This document shows positions 24,937-33,557 of a DNA stretch of 55,642 bases, one piece after another. Numbering within the stretch: position 1 is the stretch's first letter; each line of letters opens with the position of its first letter. The stretch lies in contig SCUS01000095.1 of assembly GCA_004297725.1 (NCBI GenBank), positions 92,065-147,706 on the forward strand, in the 5' to 3' direction. The notes below the pieces were generated by a model. It did no database searches and was not told the origin of the DNA. It saw only the letters and a list, made by a program, of their open reading frames with translations. This DNA comes from Myxococcaceae bacterium (GTDB taxonomy: Bacteria > Myxococcota_A > Polyangia > Polyangiales > Ga0077539). A program made the translations under genes and the position numbers.

Positions 24937-26109
24937 CTATCTCTCACCGAGAGTATGACCGAAGAACCAAGCAAGAGCAATGCCAGCCTTGGTGAGAGCG
25001 ACCTGGCCTTTGAGTCGAAGAAGTGGGGAAGATCTAGAATCGACAGACTTCTGCCAGTCAAGTGTCTGAGGGGTAAAGGCAAGACTGTTGATAGCGACGT
25101 AATCCTGCGCCGCGAGTGCGTCGATTACACTTCGATGAAGCCCAAGAAAAACAACCGGTTCCTGCCACCAGCCAGAGATGATCCGGCCGTGGATGCGTTC
25201 CTCCACGCCTTTGGTTGATGTGAAAGTCAGAGACGTGGTCGACGACACGGCCTCCGCCCATCCGAACGGTTCTCCGGTAGCCTTTAGGAGCGGTATTCCA
25301 TTCGAAGCGTCGAAATCTAGGAGTTCTTCGTTTGCGAGGTCGAGACGGTTTGCAAGGGCGATGGCCATGTGTCCCCGCCAAAACGCTCGAAGTACATAAA
25401 GGTAGTAATACGACCGTTTCAGATACCTGATCAATCGGAGGTCAATGTTTTCGGGGCCGTCGCTTGGCGGGTCGACAATGATCATTCTCGATTCTCTGCC
25501 GTCCGTGTGGACGTCGAGGATCGTGCCTACGAGTAGCGTCTGAATGGTACTGCCGCTGTGCGCCGCGATCTTGCGCTTCTTGTCGTGGATGTCGTGTATG
25601 TGCGACTTGGTCGATGCGTCCTCGAACGTTCCTTTGGATTCAAGCTCTAGTATCCGATCCGGAAGCGCTCCTATCATCGCTCGGCGAAAGTCAAATGTCC
25701 GCTGGCCCTTCGCTTTTGGCCCGCCTCTCGCCTCTGGAATCCTTGTGAGGTCTGCTGCGGTCACATCGAACACATGCTCTGCGAGAAGGACTGACGCGCT
25801 TTCGCCGAGCCTCTCAACGATATCGTCGTTTGGTTTTCGCTTTCCAGCAAGGAGGTCTTCTACTCCTAGGTATCCGTCCCACTGAGGGTTTCCACGCAAT
25901 GCCCAGCGTGAGAGTTCGTTGGCGGATGCAGACTCACCTTCGGCGCAGGCATCCTTCATTGCCATCCCAAGGTGAAGTTCTTCAGGAGTGAAGTCGAGGC
26001 CCTTCCTGACGATAGTATCGATAGCCTCGCGTTCGTGTGGCTTGAGGGCTGGATTCGTTGTCAGCTTTGCCCATTCATCGGGAGGGCATTCTACCGAAAT
26101 TCGCGTCAT
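24937..26109 (-). CDS. unknown protein with PD-(D/E)XK-nuclease-like motif
   Basis: 390 residues from ATG 26109, where AGAGG sits 6 nt upstream; an ATG two codons earlier is an alternative. Residues 1-125 are helical and acidic (KPHEREAIDTIVRKGLDFTP). Around residue 140-200, TFDFRRAMIGALPDRILELE-SKGTF, followed by IHDKKRKIAAHSGSTIQTLL and GTILDV, resembles the Asp...Glu-x-Lys strand and following helix of PD-(D/E)XK nucleases. The C-terminal half has an aromatic helix (YLKRSYYYLYVLRAFWRG) and a beta-rich end. Flanked by the transposon-split gene and a DnaB-like gene in an accessory region. The nuclease reading is a motif guess only. Confidence 0.65.
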   Translation of the reverse strand: MTRISVECPPDEWAKLTTNPALKPHEREAIDTIVRKGLDFTPEELHLGMAMKDACAEGESASANELSRWALRGNPQWDGYLGVEDLLAGKRKPNDDIVERLGESASVLLAEHVFDVTAADLTRIPEARGGPKAKGQRTFDFRRAMIGALPDRILELESKGTFEDASTKSHIHDIHDKKRKIAAHSGSTIQTLLVGTILDVHTDGRESRMIIVDPPSDGPENIDLRLIRYLKRSYYYLYVLRAFWRGHMAIALANRLDLANEELLDFDASNGIPLLKATGEPFGWAEAVSSTTSLTFTSTKGVEERIHGRIISGWWQEPVVFLGLHRSVIDALAAQDYVAINSLAFTPQTLDWQKSVDSRSSPLLRLKGQVALTKAGIALAWFFGHTLGER

Positions 26110-26307
26110 TGGCATCCTCTGGAGTGGTAGAAAGGTGCTAGGCGAGCAGGCGTTGCGGCGGGCGCGGGCAGCGACAATATCACACCGGCCTAGCGAATCA
26201 ACGCCTACTCCCCTTGGGCATGGTTGATGCTTCCTGGCTATTCCACGCCGTGCGGTTGACGGATGGGGTCGTTTGGATTCGACTCACCTCAACAGGAGCC
26301 CACAACG

Positions 26308-27117
26308 ATGACGAGGATGAAATCAATGAAGGAGGTCGTGGCTAGCCTCCGTCAGGACCTTGCTCAGCCGCCAGAACTGCGTTCCAACTATCTCGCGCCG
26401 GTCTTTGGAAGCATTGCCAATGGTTACGCCTATCTTCTAGCTGGCAGCCATGGAGCTCCTCTTTCTGAACTGGCCGCCCGGCTTGCCACACGCCCTCTCG
26501 GGTCTCTGCCAGCGCGGCCACCAGTCTTGGTGTTTAGCCTCCGGGGTGAACCAACCGCGCGAACTCTCGCCGTCCTAGCTCGTGGAGGCGTAGGCGGCCA
26601 GATCGAGAACGGCTGCCAGTTCGCTGATCAGGTAGCAACGCGATGTAAGGCGTGGCACTCGCTGCATGACGCAGCGCCGTCCGCTGTTCTCATTGAGAAT
26701 GTCGGCGCGCTTGACGTGCGCTTGTGCGAGAGACATCAGGAGACCTGGGAGGATGAAGGGGGCGAGACGTTTTCTCACGAATCGCCATTCGGTTGGGCGT
26801 GCGGGCGCAGTGACTCCCTGGAAGTGCGTTCCAAGAGGGTGGCGCTCACACTCGAAGGAATCGCACGGTTTCTCGATTGCCCGGTGCTGGCAACGCTCTA
26901 TGTGAACCGGCTCGACGTTCAAAAGGGGCCCGTGTCTAGTCTTGTGCGTCAGCTTGGCGACCTCGCCGAGTTCCACGACCATACGATGGGTTTCGCGTTT
27001 CTTTCAGAAGATGGCGCATTCGCTGTCGTTTCGCATCATCGTCTTGGACCGAGTGGTATGAAGGTTCCTCTGGCTTTCAATCCGGAGACTGGAGAGTTCG
27101 ACGAGGCGTCGATGTAA
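26308..27117 (+). CDS. diverged DnaB-like RecA-fold protein lacking Walker A
   Basis: 269 residues from ATG 26308. By eye it aligns end to end with the DnaB-like protein at 19197: YLLAGSHGAPLSELAARL in place of the Walker A strand, PVLVFSLRGEPTARTLAVLA in place of LLFSLDSHRTRVAR, ALTLEGIARFLDCPVLATLY and VNRLDVQKG in place of ARSLKALAHELEIPIVVVS and QLNR, and LAFNPETGEFDE in place of ARFDEATGIFRDE at the end. The P-loop Gly-Lys is absent, so ATP hydrolysis is unlikely. It could be a structural partner or ssDNA-binding remnant. It is divergent from the gene at 24937-26109, with about 200 bp between. Confidence 0.7.
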   Translation: MTRMKSMKEVVASLRQDLAQPPELRSNYLAPVFGSIANGYAYLLAGSHGAPLSELAARLATRPLGSLPARPPVLVFSLRGEPTARTLAVLARGGVGGQIENGCQFADQVATRCKAWHSLHDAAPSAVLIENVGALDVRLCERHQETWEDEGGETFSHESPFGWACGRSDSLEVRSKRVALTLEGIARFLDCPVLATLYVNRLDVQKGPVSSLVRQLGDLAEFHDHTMGFAFLSEDGAFAVVSHHRLGPSGMKVPLAFNPETGEFDEASM

Positions 27118-27370
27118 TCTGAATTGAGGTCGTTCGAAGGGCTACGTCGGTGACGGTTCCGGCCAGACCAAGCGACTGCTCGACGAGCGCTCCGGCCCCT
27201 TCCCGTGCTGGTCCTGCATAGCCCGAGCAGCGAAGAATGCGAGTTCAGGTCGGGCTGGGTTGAGAAGCGCCCGCGCATCCTCGTTACGCAGGTGAACGAC
27301 GGACGGTTCTCATCGGAGTGGTACGACGCCCAGGAGTTGTCCGTTCGCGGAGAGTCATGCCCTACCGCAT

Positions 27371-27832
27371 CTACGATCGTGTGCCACGCACTACCGCCGC
27401 GTCGAGGGCAAGCTCCGCGTAGACCTCATGCGGGCGTTGATGGAGGAGTTCGTTCGCAACCTGTCCGGGGATCGGTCGGTGCGCGTTGTCCCGCGTGATG
27501 TAGCTACCGTTCGTCGAGAGAACGACGATCTCGAACCGCGCCCGCGCGTACTCAAGGATCTCCCAGAACTGCTTGTAGAGCATGGGCTCGCCCCCCGAGA
27601 GGATGATCCTCCGCATCCCGACGAGCTTGTCGAGCATCGCCTTCACGGCGTCGGGTGAGCTCGTGGGGATGCCCGGAGGCTCGGAGCAGTACACGCACTC
27701 GTAGTTGCACGCGCGCGTGAGCTGGAACGTCAGACTCAGCGGGATCTCCATGGATGCCACCATGGCGTCGACGTCGCCACCCCCCGCGAAACGCTGCTCA
27801 CCATGATCGAAACGAACTTCCGGCAACAACAT
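27371..27832 (-). pseudogene. truncated radical SAM protein
   Basis: From ATG 27832 the protein runs LTFQLTRACNYECVYCSEPP, with the CxxxCxxC cluster motif (here CNYECVYC) that binds the 4Fe-4S cluster, then MRRIILSGGEPMLYKQFWEI (GGE SAM-binding strand) and IVVLSTNGSYITRDNAHR. After about residue 115 the match to the family stops and the frame ends at about 153 residues, against 350 or more in complete enzymes. The C-terminal half is missing, so this is a deletion remnant. The following 150 bases (VYAELALDAAVVRGTRS) probably come from something else. It borders the Hachiman-like operon. Confidence 0.7.
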
Positions 27833-28542
27833 CGGGCGCCCCCATATGATCGAAGGTCGAGGAGGTCCCCTCCCCCGATCGAGCCCTAGCACGCACAACC
27901 CTACCCGCAAGTACGACAGGTCGTGACGATCACTTCAACGTCTTCTCGACGGAGCAGTCTCGGCTCAGCAACCTTGCTCGCGGTCCCGGCTCGATCCCGC
28001 GTAGATTCCCAGAGGCGTCGAACCGATCGCATCATCCCTTCGGGACGGGCTCATGGTCGACCAGGTGCTCGCACAGCACGCGAGCTTTTTGTGCCGAGGA
28101 GGGGTGTCGACGCGTCTCCTTCGACCTGCCGGCACTCCCTGTCCCTGCCGCTCTGCGGCGGCAACGCCGTCAGGCTGTCCCCTCGACGTCAGACGACGTA
28201 GTCTCCCCCGTCCGTGCGAACCTCAGTCGCCGCGCCTCGGCGGTCATCGAAGTGGAGGCTCTTGCCGGTGGGACCCGCGGGCGGGGCAAGATCGGCCTCA
28301 CGTCGCACCTCGAACTCGAACAGCATCACCGCCGCGGCGCGAACCTTCACGACGTCGATCGCCCCCCCCGTTTCGACCCTCAACCCAACGCGCTCCCGGT
28401 CGGGGAGTCCGAGACATCAAGTCAGTACTCGTGCACGGGTGAGACACGCGAGCGTCGCCTCTCAGGCGGAATGCGCTCCGTCTGTGCTTGGAGCGGTAGG
28501 AGCGGAACCCCGGAAGCCGGGGAGCAATTTCCCCTTCCCCTA
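27833..28542. other. intergenic stretch without a supported gene
   Basis: About 710 bases between the radical SAM fragment and the helicase gene. Open frames here are Arg/Pro/Ser-rich with no ribosome sites. No RNA gene or repeat noticed. It may be decayed sequence at the border of the defence operon. Confidence 0.45.
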
Positions 28543-31500
28543 TCACTCATCCGTCAGAACCGTGCGTGCATGTCGCAGGACGCCATCGACGACATCGGTC
28601 TCGTTAAGCCATTTCTGTAGAGTTTGTCTGATCCATTTGATCCGCCCCTTCCCCTCGGTGACGTCCTCCGGCAACGGGAACTCTTGGGCTAACGCGTGCG
28701 CGCAGACGCGGTGGCGCACTCCGAACCGGTGCCACGAGAGCACATCCAGGTTGTGGCACCCGTTGCGAATGCAGAACGGCAGGGACCGAAGCGCCTCCGG
28801 GGCCGCCCCCTCAGCGGCCACCTCCCGAATCATCTCTTGAACGACGGCCAGCAGGCACCCTGCGTCGATGGCCAGTGCATATGAGACGGTCTTGTCGACG
28901 AACGACAACACGTACGGGATCACGTCGCCGGCCCCACGGGAGGAATCTGGCGCCAGATTGGGCTCCGAGAACAGGATTCTGCCGACGTCGAGATACGACG
29001 CCCCGTTCATGTAGGCGAGGGTCGCGAGCTCGATCTCGGACCACGCGCGGGACCAGTCCTCGGACGGAACCCAGGGCGCCGGCGCGCTCTGTTCATGTTC
29101 CGTGACCATCCGGCCCATGCGGGCCATCGGGGTGTCGCGCTTGGACCCCTCGCAGTAGCCATGAATGCCGTGCGGGGGGAAGCGGTGCAGGATCTTGATG
29201 AGATAGTGCAACCAATCCACCACGGACATGGCTTCAGCAGACTCGAAGCCGGGCATCCCTATCTCCGAGACGGCGCGCCACATGCGAATCGCACGGCGGA
29301 TGTTGACGCCCGCGTTCATGGCCGCGCGGGCCATCCACGCCGGCACGCCAGCGTCGTCGATGAACTTCTGTTTCAGGTTCGAGACATACCCATCCACCAA
29401 GGCGTCTTTGTCGTCCGTGAGCTTCGCCCGGTGTTGGTAGGCGGCGAGGGTCCGACGCAGGATCGCGGACGGCTTCGATTCCGCCCCTTCTCCCTGACCG
29501 GCGAGGACGGACACCAGTTCGTAGTCGAGCGCACCGGCCTCCGGTGCGGCGCCGCTGATAAAGTGGTCCAAGAGGCCCTCGATCGGGCTGGTCACGCGTG
29601 AGACGGCGTCGACCTTCGCGAGCACCGGGTACTCGTCGAGGACATTGCGGATCGTGTCGCCCGCGGACCTCCTGGCAATCACCGCGTCGTCGCTGACCAG
29701 AAAGACAATGCCTTGGTTGGCGAAGCCGGGCCTGCCCGCGCGGCCGAAGCCGTTCAGAATCGTCTCCTCGGCGCGCACCGGGTCGGGCTCTTCGCGCGCG
29801 TCGCCGATCGACGTGCCCGAGATCACGACGGCCACCGCGGGCAGGTTCAGCCCTTGCGCCAGCGTCCCCGTAGCGAACATCAGCCGCACGTCGCCCCCCG
29901 AGAACAGTTGCTCGGCCGCCTCCTGTTCGGCCGCCAGCATCGCGCTGGTGTGAACCGCCACTCCAGAGCGCACAAAGCGCCGGAGCATCGACTCGACACC
30001 AAGTTCCGCCTCCGCCACGCCGAGCAGTGCCTCGACCCTCGCGGGAGGAGTCAGATTGAGGCTCTTGAACGGCTCCTCAAGGACCGCCTGTTTGGCCTGA
30101 CTGAAGGGGTGGTGTTTGCTTGTCAACAGGAAGTTGATCGACGGGATGCCCTGCATCGCGAAGCGGGACGTAAGGCGTCGACCCACGTCGTTCTTCCAAC
30201 TCAGCGTCGAGACTTGAACCCGGTTGTTCTTCATCCTCGTCAACTGCATCTGTGCCTCCACGGGGAGCGAGAAGGCGTAGTAGTCGTCCGGTCCGTCCAT
30301 TGTCCACGGCCCCGACAACCCCACGATGGCCTGCAAAGGTACCGTGAACTTCTCGTTCTTTCTCTTCGGTGGAAGCACCTTGAGCGCGGCCAGCGCCTGC
30401 GCGGACCGCTCCCGGCTCCCCTCCAGATCGATCACGACGAACCCGCGCGCGGTGCGAGAGGGACGCCACTTCACCCGCGGCACTTGCGTCGTCCCGCCGA
30501 CCACATGGTTCAGCCACTCGGCGAGCTCGTCCGGGTTGCTCATCATGGCCGACATCAGCAGGTACTTGGCGGTCGGTGCGGCTTGGAAGAGCTGCGCCAT
30601 CACCGCGTCGGCCGTGATGCCGCGGTGCGGGTCTCGGAGCAGGTGGCACTCGTCGAAGACGCACAGAGTGCACCCGGCGAACGAGCCCGGTGACGTGCGA
30701 AGCAAGAGGGCGCACTTCTCGGGCGTCATGACCGCGACGACACGCTTGGTGTCGTCGGCGAGTCGGTCCTCGGCGAGGTCGACATACTCGGCACCGCCCG
30801 TGAATGCGATCGCATCGAGGTCCTTGAACGCTTTGAGCGAGTGACGCAGATCGCGGCGGATCTGATCCACGAGGGCGTTGGTCGGGGCCAGGTAGAGCAC
30901 CCATCCCCCGCTCAGGGCCTGGGCGATCGCGATCTCCGCGACGAAGCTCTTGCCGCTCCCGGTCGGGAGCGAGACCACCGCGTTCTCCTTCGGGCCGGGC
31001 AAGCAGGACTTGGTGTACTCAAGGGCAGACGGCCACATGTACGGTCGGCCGCGGACCTCGCTCGTGCCCACCGCGCGATCGCGCAGGTAGCGACGGAAAC
31101 ACTGGTCGTACTCCGGGTCGCTCGTCGAGGGCGGAGGAACCTGATGCACCAGCGCCCTGGCACTCGTGCGGTCGATCGCCGCCAGCACCAGCGCCACCAG
31201 ATGGTAGATGTCCGCGAACGAAGAGAGCTTCTCCGGGCCCTCGCCGCCAAGGGTCTTCAGCAGCGCGCGCAGCTGAGAGGACGCCTCGGCGAGGCCCTCC
31301 GCGTCATCCCCGGCGAGCCACCGGAAGTAGCGGTCGACCGCGGCAATGACCTTGCGATAGCAAGCCGCCCTGATGCTCCCGAAGATCTCCTTCAAAGTAC
31401 GCCCCGCGCGTCGGTCCGTCTTGGGAGGCTTCGCGGGAGGGACGTGGTCGATCCGCCCGCGGCACAGGTCCATGAGCCGAGCGCAAAGCAGCCGGCCGAA

Positions 31501-31995
31501 GTAGACGACGTCTTCCTCCGATGCCGGTGCTCCCGTGGGCTGCTCGACGGGGATCGGTTGCAACACCGCGACGGCGTTGATGTCGTACCCTCCGACCATG
31601 TAGAGGATGGCCGCCTCGAGCGCCGCGTACGTTGCGGTATGGGAGATCGCGTCCTCCTCCACCGAGGGCGCCAGCGAGGCGCGCGCCGAAAGCTGAGATG
31701 ACAGCGCGAGCGCCTCCGCTGCGACGAAGGCGCTGGCTGCGACGGACGGCAACGGCACGGCCAACCCCGCGAGCGGGTCGAACACGGCGACGCTCTCCAA
31801 CGTATCGGCCAGCCGCCGCAACTGCGACAACGTCCGATCCACCTGTTCGCTCGGTTCGGCATCGACCGCGGCGTTGACCCGAGCGGCGACGACCTGAGCG
31901 TAGGCAGTCGACAGGAGCCGCCTACAGGCGACGGCAGAGAATGCCTCAAGTTCGGGGAGATCTGCCATGATCTCCCTCATATGCTCGTCAAACAT
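28543..31995 (-). CDS. superfamily 2 DEAD/DEAH-like helicase, HamB-like
   Basis: 1,150 residues. A helical N-terminal region (1-320) precedes a Ski2/Hel308-like helicase core: Walker A S342-LPTGSGKS350, motif Ia LAPTNALVDQIRRDL, DECH box 448-451 (VFDECHLLRD), motif III LLMSAMM, motif V region FATGTLAQGLNLP and motif VI NGFGRAGRPG. The C-terminal 350 residues are helical. It starts inside the 3' end of the nuclease gene (8-nt overlap), so the two are translationally coupled. In Hachiman systems the helicase HamB guards DNA ends and releases the HamA nuclease during phage infection; the pairing, order and sizes fit. Exact subtype not certain. Confidence 0.8.
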   Translation of the reverse strand: MFDEHMREIMADLPELEAFSAVACRRLLSTAYAQVVAARVNAAVDAEPSEQVDRTLSQLRRLADTLESVAVFDPLAGLAVPLPSVAASAFVAAEALALSSQLSARASLAPSVEEDAISHTATYAALEAAILYMVGGYDINAVAVLQPIPVEQPTGAPASEEDVVYFGRLLCARLMDLCRGRIDHVPPAKPPKTDRRAGRTLKEIFGSIRAACYRKVIAAVDRYFRWLAGDDAEGLAEASSQLRALLKTLGGEGPEKLSSFADIYHLVALVLAAIDRTSARALVHQVPPPSTSDPEYDQCFRRYLRDRAVGTSEVRGRPYMWPSALEYTKSCLPGPKENAVVSLPTGSGKSFVAEIAIAQALSGGWVLYLAPTNALVDQIRRDLRHSLKAFKDLDAIAFTGGAEYVDLAEDRLADDTKRVVAVMTPEKCALLLRTSPGSFAGCTLCVFDECHLLRDPHRGITADAVMAQLFQAAPTAKYLLMSAMMSNPDELAEWLNHVVGGTTQVPRVKWRPSRTARGFVVIDLEGSRERSAQALAALKVLPPKRKNEKFTVPLQAIVGLSGPWTMDGPDDYYAFSLPVEAQMQLTRMKNNRVQVSTLSWKNDVGRRLTSRFAMQGIPSINFLLTSKHHPFSQAKQAVLEEPFKSLNLTPPARVEALLGVAEAELGVESMLRRFVRSGVAVHTSAMLAAEQEAAEQLFSGGDVRLMFATGTLAQGLNLPAVAVVISGTSIGDAREEPDPVRAEETILNGFGRAGRPGFANQGIVFLVSDDAVIARRSAGDTIRNVLDEYPVLAKVDAVSRVTSPIEGLLDHFISGAAPEAGALDYELVSVLAGQGEGAESKPSAILRRTLAAYQHRAKLTDDKDALVDGYVSNLKQKFIDDAGVPAWMARAAMNAGVNIRRAIRMWRAVSEIGMPGFESAEAMSVVDWLHYLIKILHRFPPHGIHGYCEGSKRDTPMARMGRMVTEHEQSAPAPWVPSEDWSRAWSEIELATLAYMNGASYLDVGRILFSEPNLAPDSSRGAGDVIPYVLSFVDKTVSYALAIDAGCLLAVVQEMIREVAAEGAAPEALRSLPFCIRNGCHNLDVLSWHRFGVRHRVCAHALAQEFPLPEDVTEGKGRIKWIRQTLQKWLNETDVVDGVLRHARTVLTDE

Positions 31996-32875
31996 AGTTC
32001 ATCGTCTTGACGATCGCGCGCATGCGATCGCCGACGCCCTCGAAGAACGCGTTGAACCCAGGTAGGGCGTTGGGCATGATGGTGATCCGGCCTGCACCGA
32101 CCTTCAAAGTCTTGAATGAGGGTCTAAGATTGCTCCAGTCCATCATCTCCGAGGCGTCGTAATGGGGGTTCGGGATGTAGAATCGGTTCGCCTTCCAAAG
32201 GGACTTGCTGATGAGGTTCTGGACTTCGGCAGGAAGTGCATCGCGCATATGCGCCACAGCCTGACGCAGCCGCAAGTCGTGATCTCCGCGATCCACTGCG
32301 CGAAAGTACTCCGTGGCGTCGTTAATGGCCTTGTTCGGGTTCTGCTTGTACGCCTTGGTTTCCACGATGGAGACGCCGAAGCCCGACCCCTCCCTGTGTA
32401 ACGCTACGACGTCAGGACCGTGATCCTTCGCACCGATATGTATCTCTTCGAGAGCCACTACCTCCCCGGCGGCACGGAAGGCTTCGTTCGTTTTGGAGAG
32501 GAAGAGGCAGAGGTGCCACAAGGCTTCCGCCATCCAGGGGTTTCGCTCGTCGGTCTTCTGCTGATCGCTCAGCGGGTTGGCCTCACTACCCACGATCTGC
32601 TCGACACTCTTGCGAATCTCGGCCTGATCCTCCGCGGTGTCTTCCACCTGCGCCTCGATCCGAAGCGCAACTTTGATCGCGAGTGCTCGCTGTCCAACCA
32701 TGTACCAGGCGATCGCTTCAATGGCCTCGGGTTCGTGCCAACCGGCCACAGCTACCGTTTGGTGCGAGGGCGTCGTCGCTTTCGTGGCGGTTAGCTTCCC
32801 ATCAAGATATAGCAATGCAGCTTTAATGTTCCCTTCCAGGGCCTCCCCGAGACTCTGAAACGTGCCTGTCTGCAT
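31988..32875 (-). CDS. HamA-like (DUF1837-type) PD-(D/E)XK nuclease
   Basis: 295 residues from ATG 32875. The core reads EEIHIGAKDHGPDVVALH, then FGVSIVETKAYKQN, giving Asp155 and Glu172-x-Lys174 of a PD-(D/E)XK nuclease, with an earlier Glu (143 or 144) on the first helix. Helices flank it (EAIEAIAWYMVGQRALAIKV; LRLRQAVAHMRDALPAEV). The length and the partner, a large SF2 helicase overlapping its 3' end, match HamA of Hachiman, the DNA-degrading effector held inactive by HamB. I assign it by motif and context only; a DUF1837-type nuclease in another nuclease-helicase system is the main alternative. Confidence 0.75.
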   Translation of the reverse strand: MQTGTFQSLGEALEGNIKAALLYLDGKLTATKATTPSHQTVAVAGWHEPEAIEAIAWYMVGQRALAIKVALRIEAQVEDTAEDQAEIRKSVEQIVGSEANPLSDQQKTDERNPWMAEALWHLCLFLSKTNEAFRAAGEVVALEEIHIGAKDHGPDVVALHREGSGFGVSIVETKAYKQNPNKAINDATEYFRAVDRGDHDLRLRQAVAHMRDALPAEVQNLISKSLWKANRFYIPNPHYDASEMMDWSNLRPSFKTLKVGAGRITIMPNALPGFNAFFEGVGDRMRAIVKTMNYV

Positions 32876-33005
32876 GTCGGCAGAGTACTACCTGCGCCTG
32901 TTCCATCACAAGCTCTTCAGCCGATCAACCTAATACCTTGATTCCACAGCATTCTTGACGCGACCGGCCAACCGATCGCCGAGCCTGACCCAGTCTCCCC
33001 GGCCT

Positions 33006-33270
33006 GCCGTCGAACCCGGGGCGCATGCGAAGCGTGCGCTCCAGAGCCTGCTCGTATATCTCACCGGGTGTATCTCACCGGGCAGAAGGACACTTTCGGT
33101 CGCTACATCTTCACCGACAATCTCACTGCTGCGCTCGTGCTCACGGCAGGAACGCCGACCACCGACTCGACGGATGCGCGTGAGCAGCGGTCGCAGAGCG
33201 CGACGGGGACCATCGTGACCAAGGCTCATCGGCGAGACAGAGCGGCCGCATGCGCGGGCGTCGGTCACAC
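33006..33270 (+). pseudogene. PP2C phosphatase pseudogene fragment
   Basis: Two reading frames together match the C-terminal 75 residues of the PP2C gene at 16031-16954: AHAKRALQSLLVYLTG in the first frame, then QKDTFGRYIFTDNLTAALVL in another, against GHAKWALQDFLADLTRQKNA and GRFTFTDNVTAALVL. The frame change is caused by a 14-bp tandem duplication (TATCTCACCGGGTG repeated at about 33055-33082); removing one copy restores the frame. The N-terminal two thirds is missing. The fragment is a diverged paralogue, not a recent copy, and marks old host sequence between the Hachiman-like operon and the integrative element. Confidence 0.75.
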
Positions 33271-33301
33271 TGACGAGGAGCAGTTCGCCTCCTGCAACGC
33301 A

Positions 33302-33328
33302 AAACTCCCGCACCAGGTGCGGGAGTTT
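33302..33328. terminator. strong hairpin, probable terminator
   Basis: AAACTCCCGCACC and GGTGCGGGAGTTT are perfect complements around a single central base, directly after the PP2C fragment. The 3' side ends in TTT. It could end transcription from either side. Confidence 0.65.
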
Positions 33329-33421
33329 ACGACCCGACCCGCTGCCCGCGGGCCTGCCCATAGACTAGAGAATTAGAGTGAATTCCACATTACGCCAGGA
33401 TCCAGCGTCAGCGACGACTTT

Positions 33422-33506
33422 TTGGCTCCAGACAGCCAAAATTTTGCTCTACTGAGCCGAGGACCAACAGGCAATTCGCAGGGTTCGACTCCCGGAATTG
33501 GCTCCA
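33422..33506 (+). other. tRNA 3'-end-like sequence, probable attachment site
   Basis: The 3' part (33479-33506) is a T-arm and acceptor end: CAGGG-TTCGACT-CCCGG, AATTGGC, then T-CCA, as in tRNA-Thr-like acceptors starting GCCAATT. Upstream is GCCAAAATTTTGCTCTACTGAGC (33434 on), which pairs only partly and gives no normal D or anticodon arm, so this is not a working tRNA. TTGGCTCCA also occurs at 33422-33430, making a 9-bp direct repeat. An integrase gene lies 52 nt downstream. A tRNA 3' end beside an integrase is the usual picture of an att site; the other end of the element was not found. Confidence 0.45.
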
Positions 33507-33513
33507 TAGAACG

Positions 33514-33538
33514 ACACTCCCTTTCGGGAGTGTTTTTC
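33514..33538 (+). terminator. rho-independent terminator
   Basis: ACACTCCC-TTTC-GGGAGTGT followed by a T run, an 8-bp stem just after the tRNA-like 3' end. It would end plus-strand transcription before the convergent integrase gene. Confidence 0.85.
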
Positions 33539-33557
33539 TTGTTAACCACGCGGAGAA

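Noticed and set aside
32930..33361. 143-codon minus-strand open frame
   Set aside because: It is antisense to the PP2C fragment, whose plus-strand reading matches a real gene elsewhere in the window.
33434..33506. Complete tRNA gene
   Set aside because: Only the 3' T-arm and acceptor part fold. The D arm would have a 4-nt loop and no 5-bp anticodon stem exists, so it is kept only as an att-like remnant.
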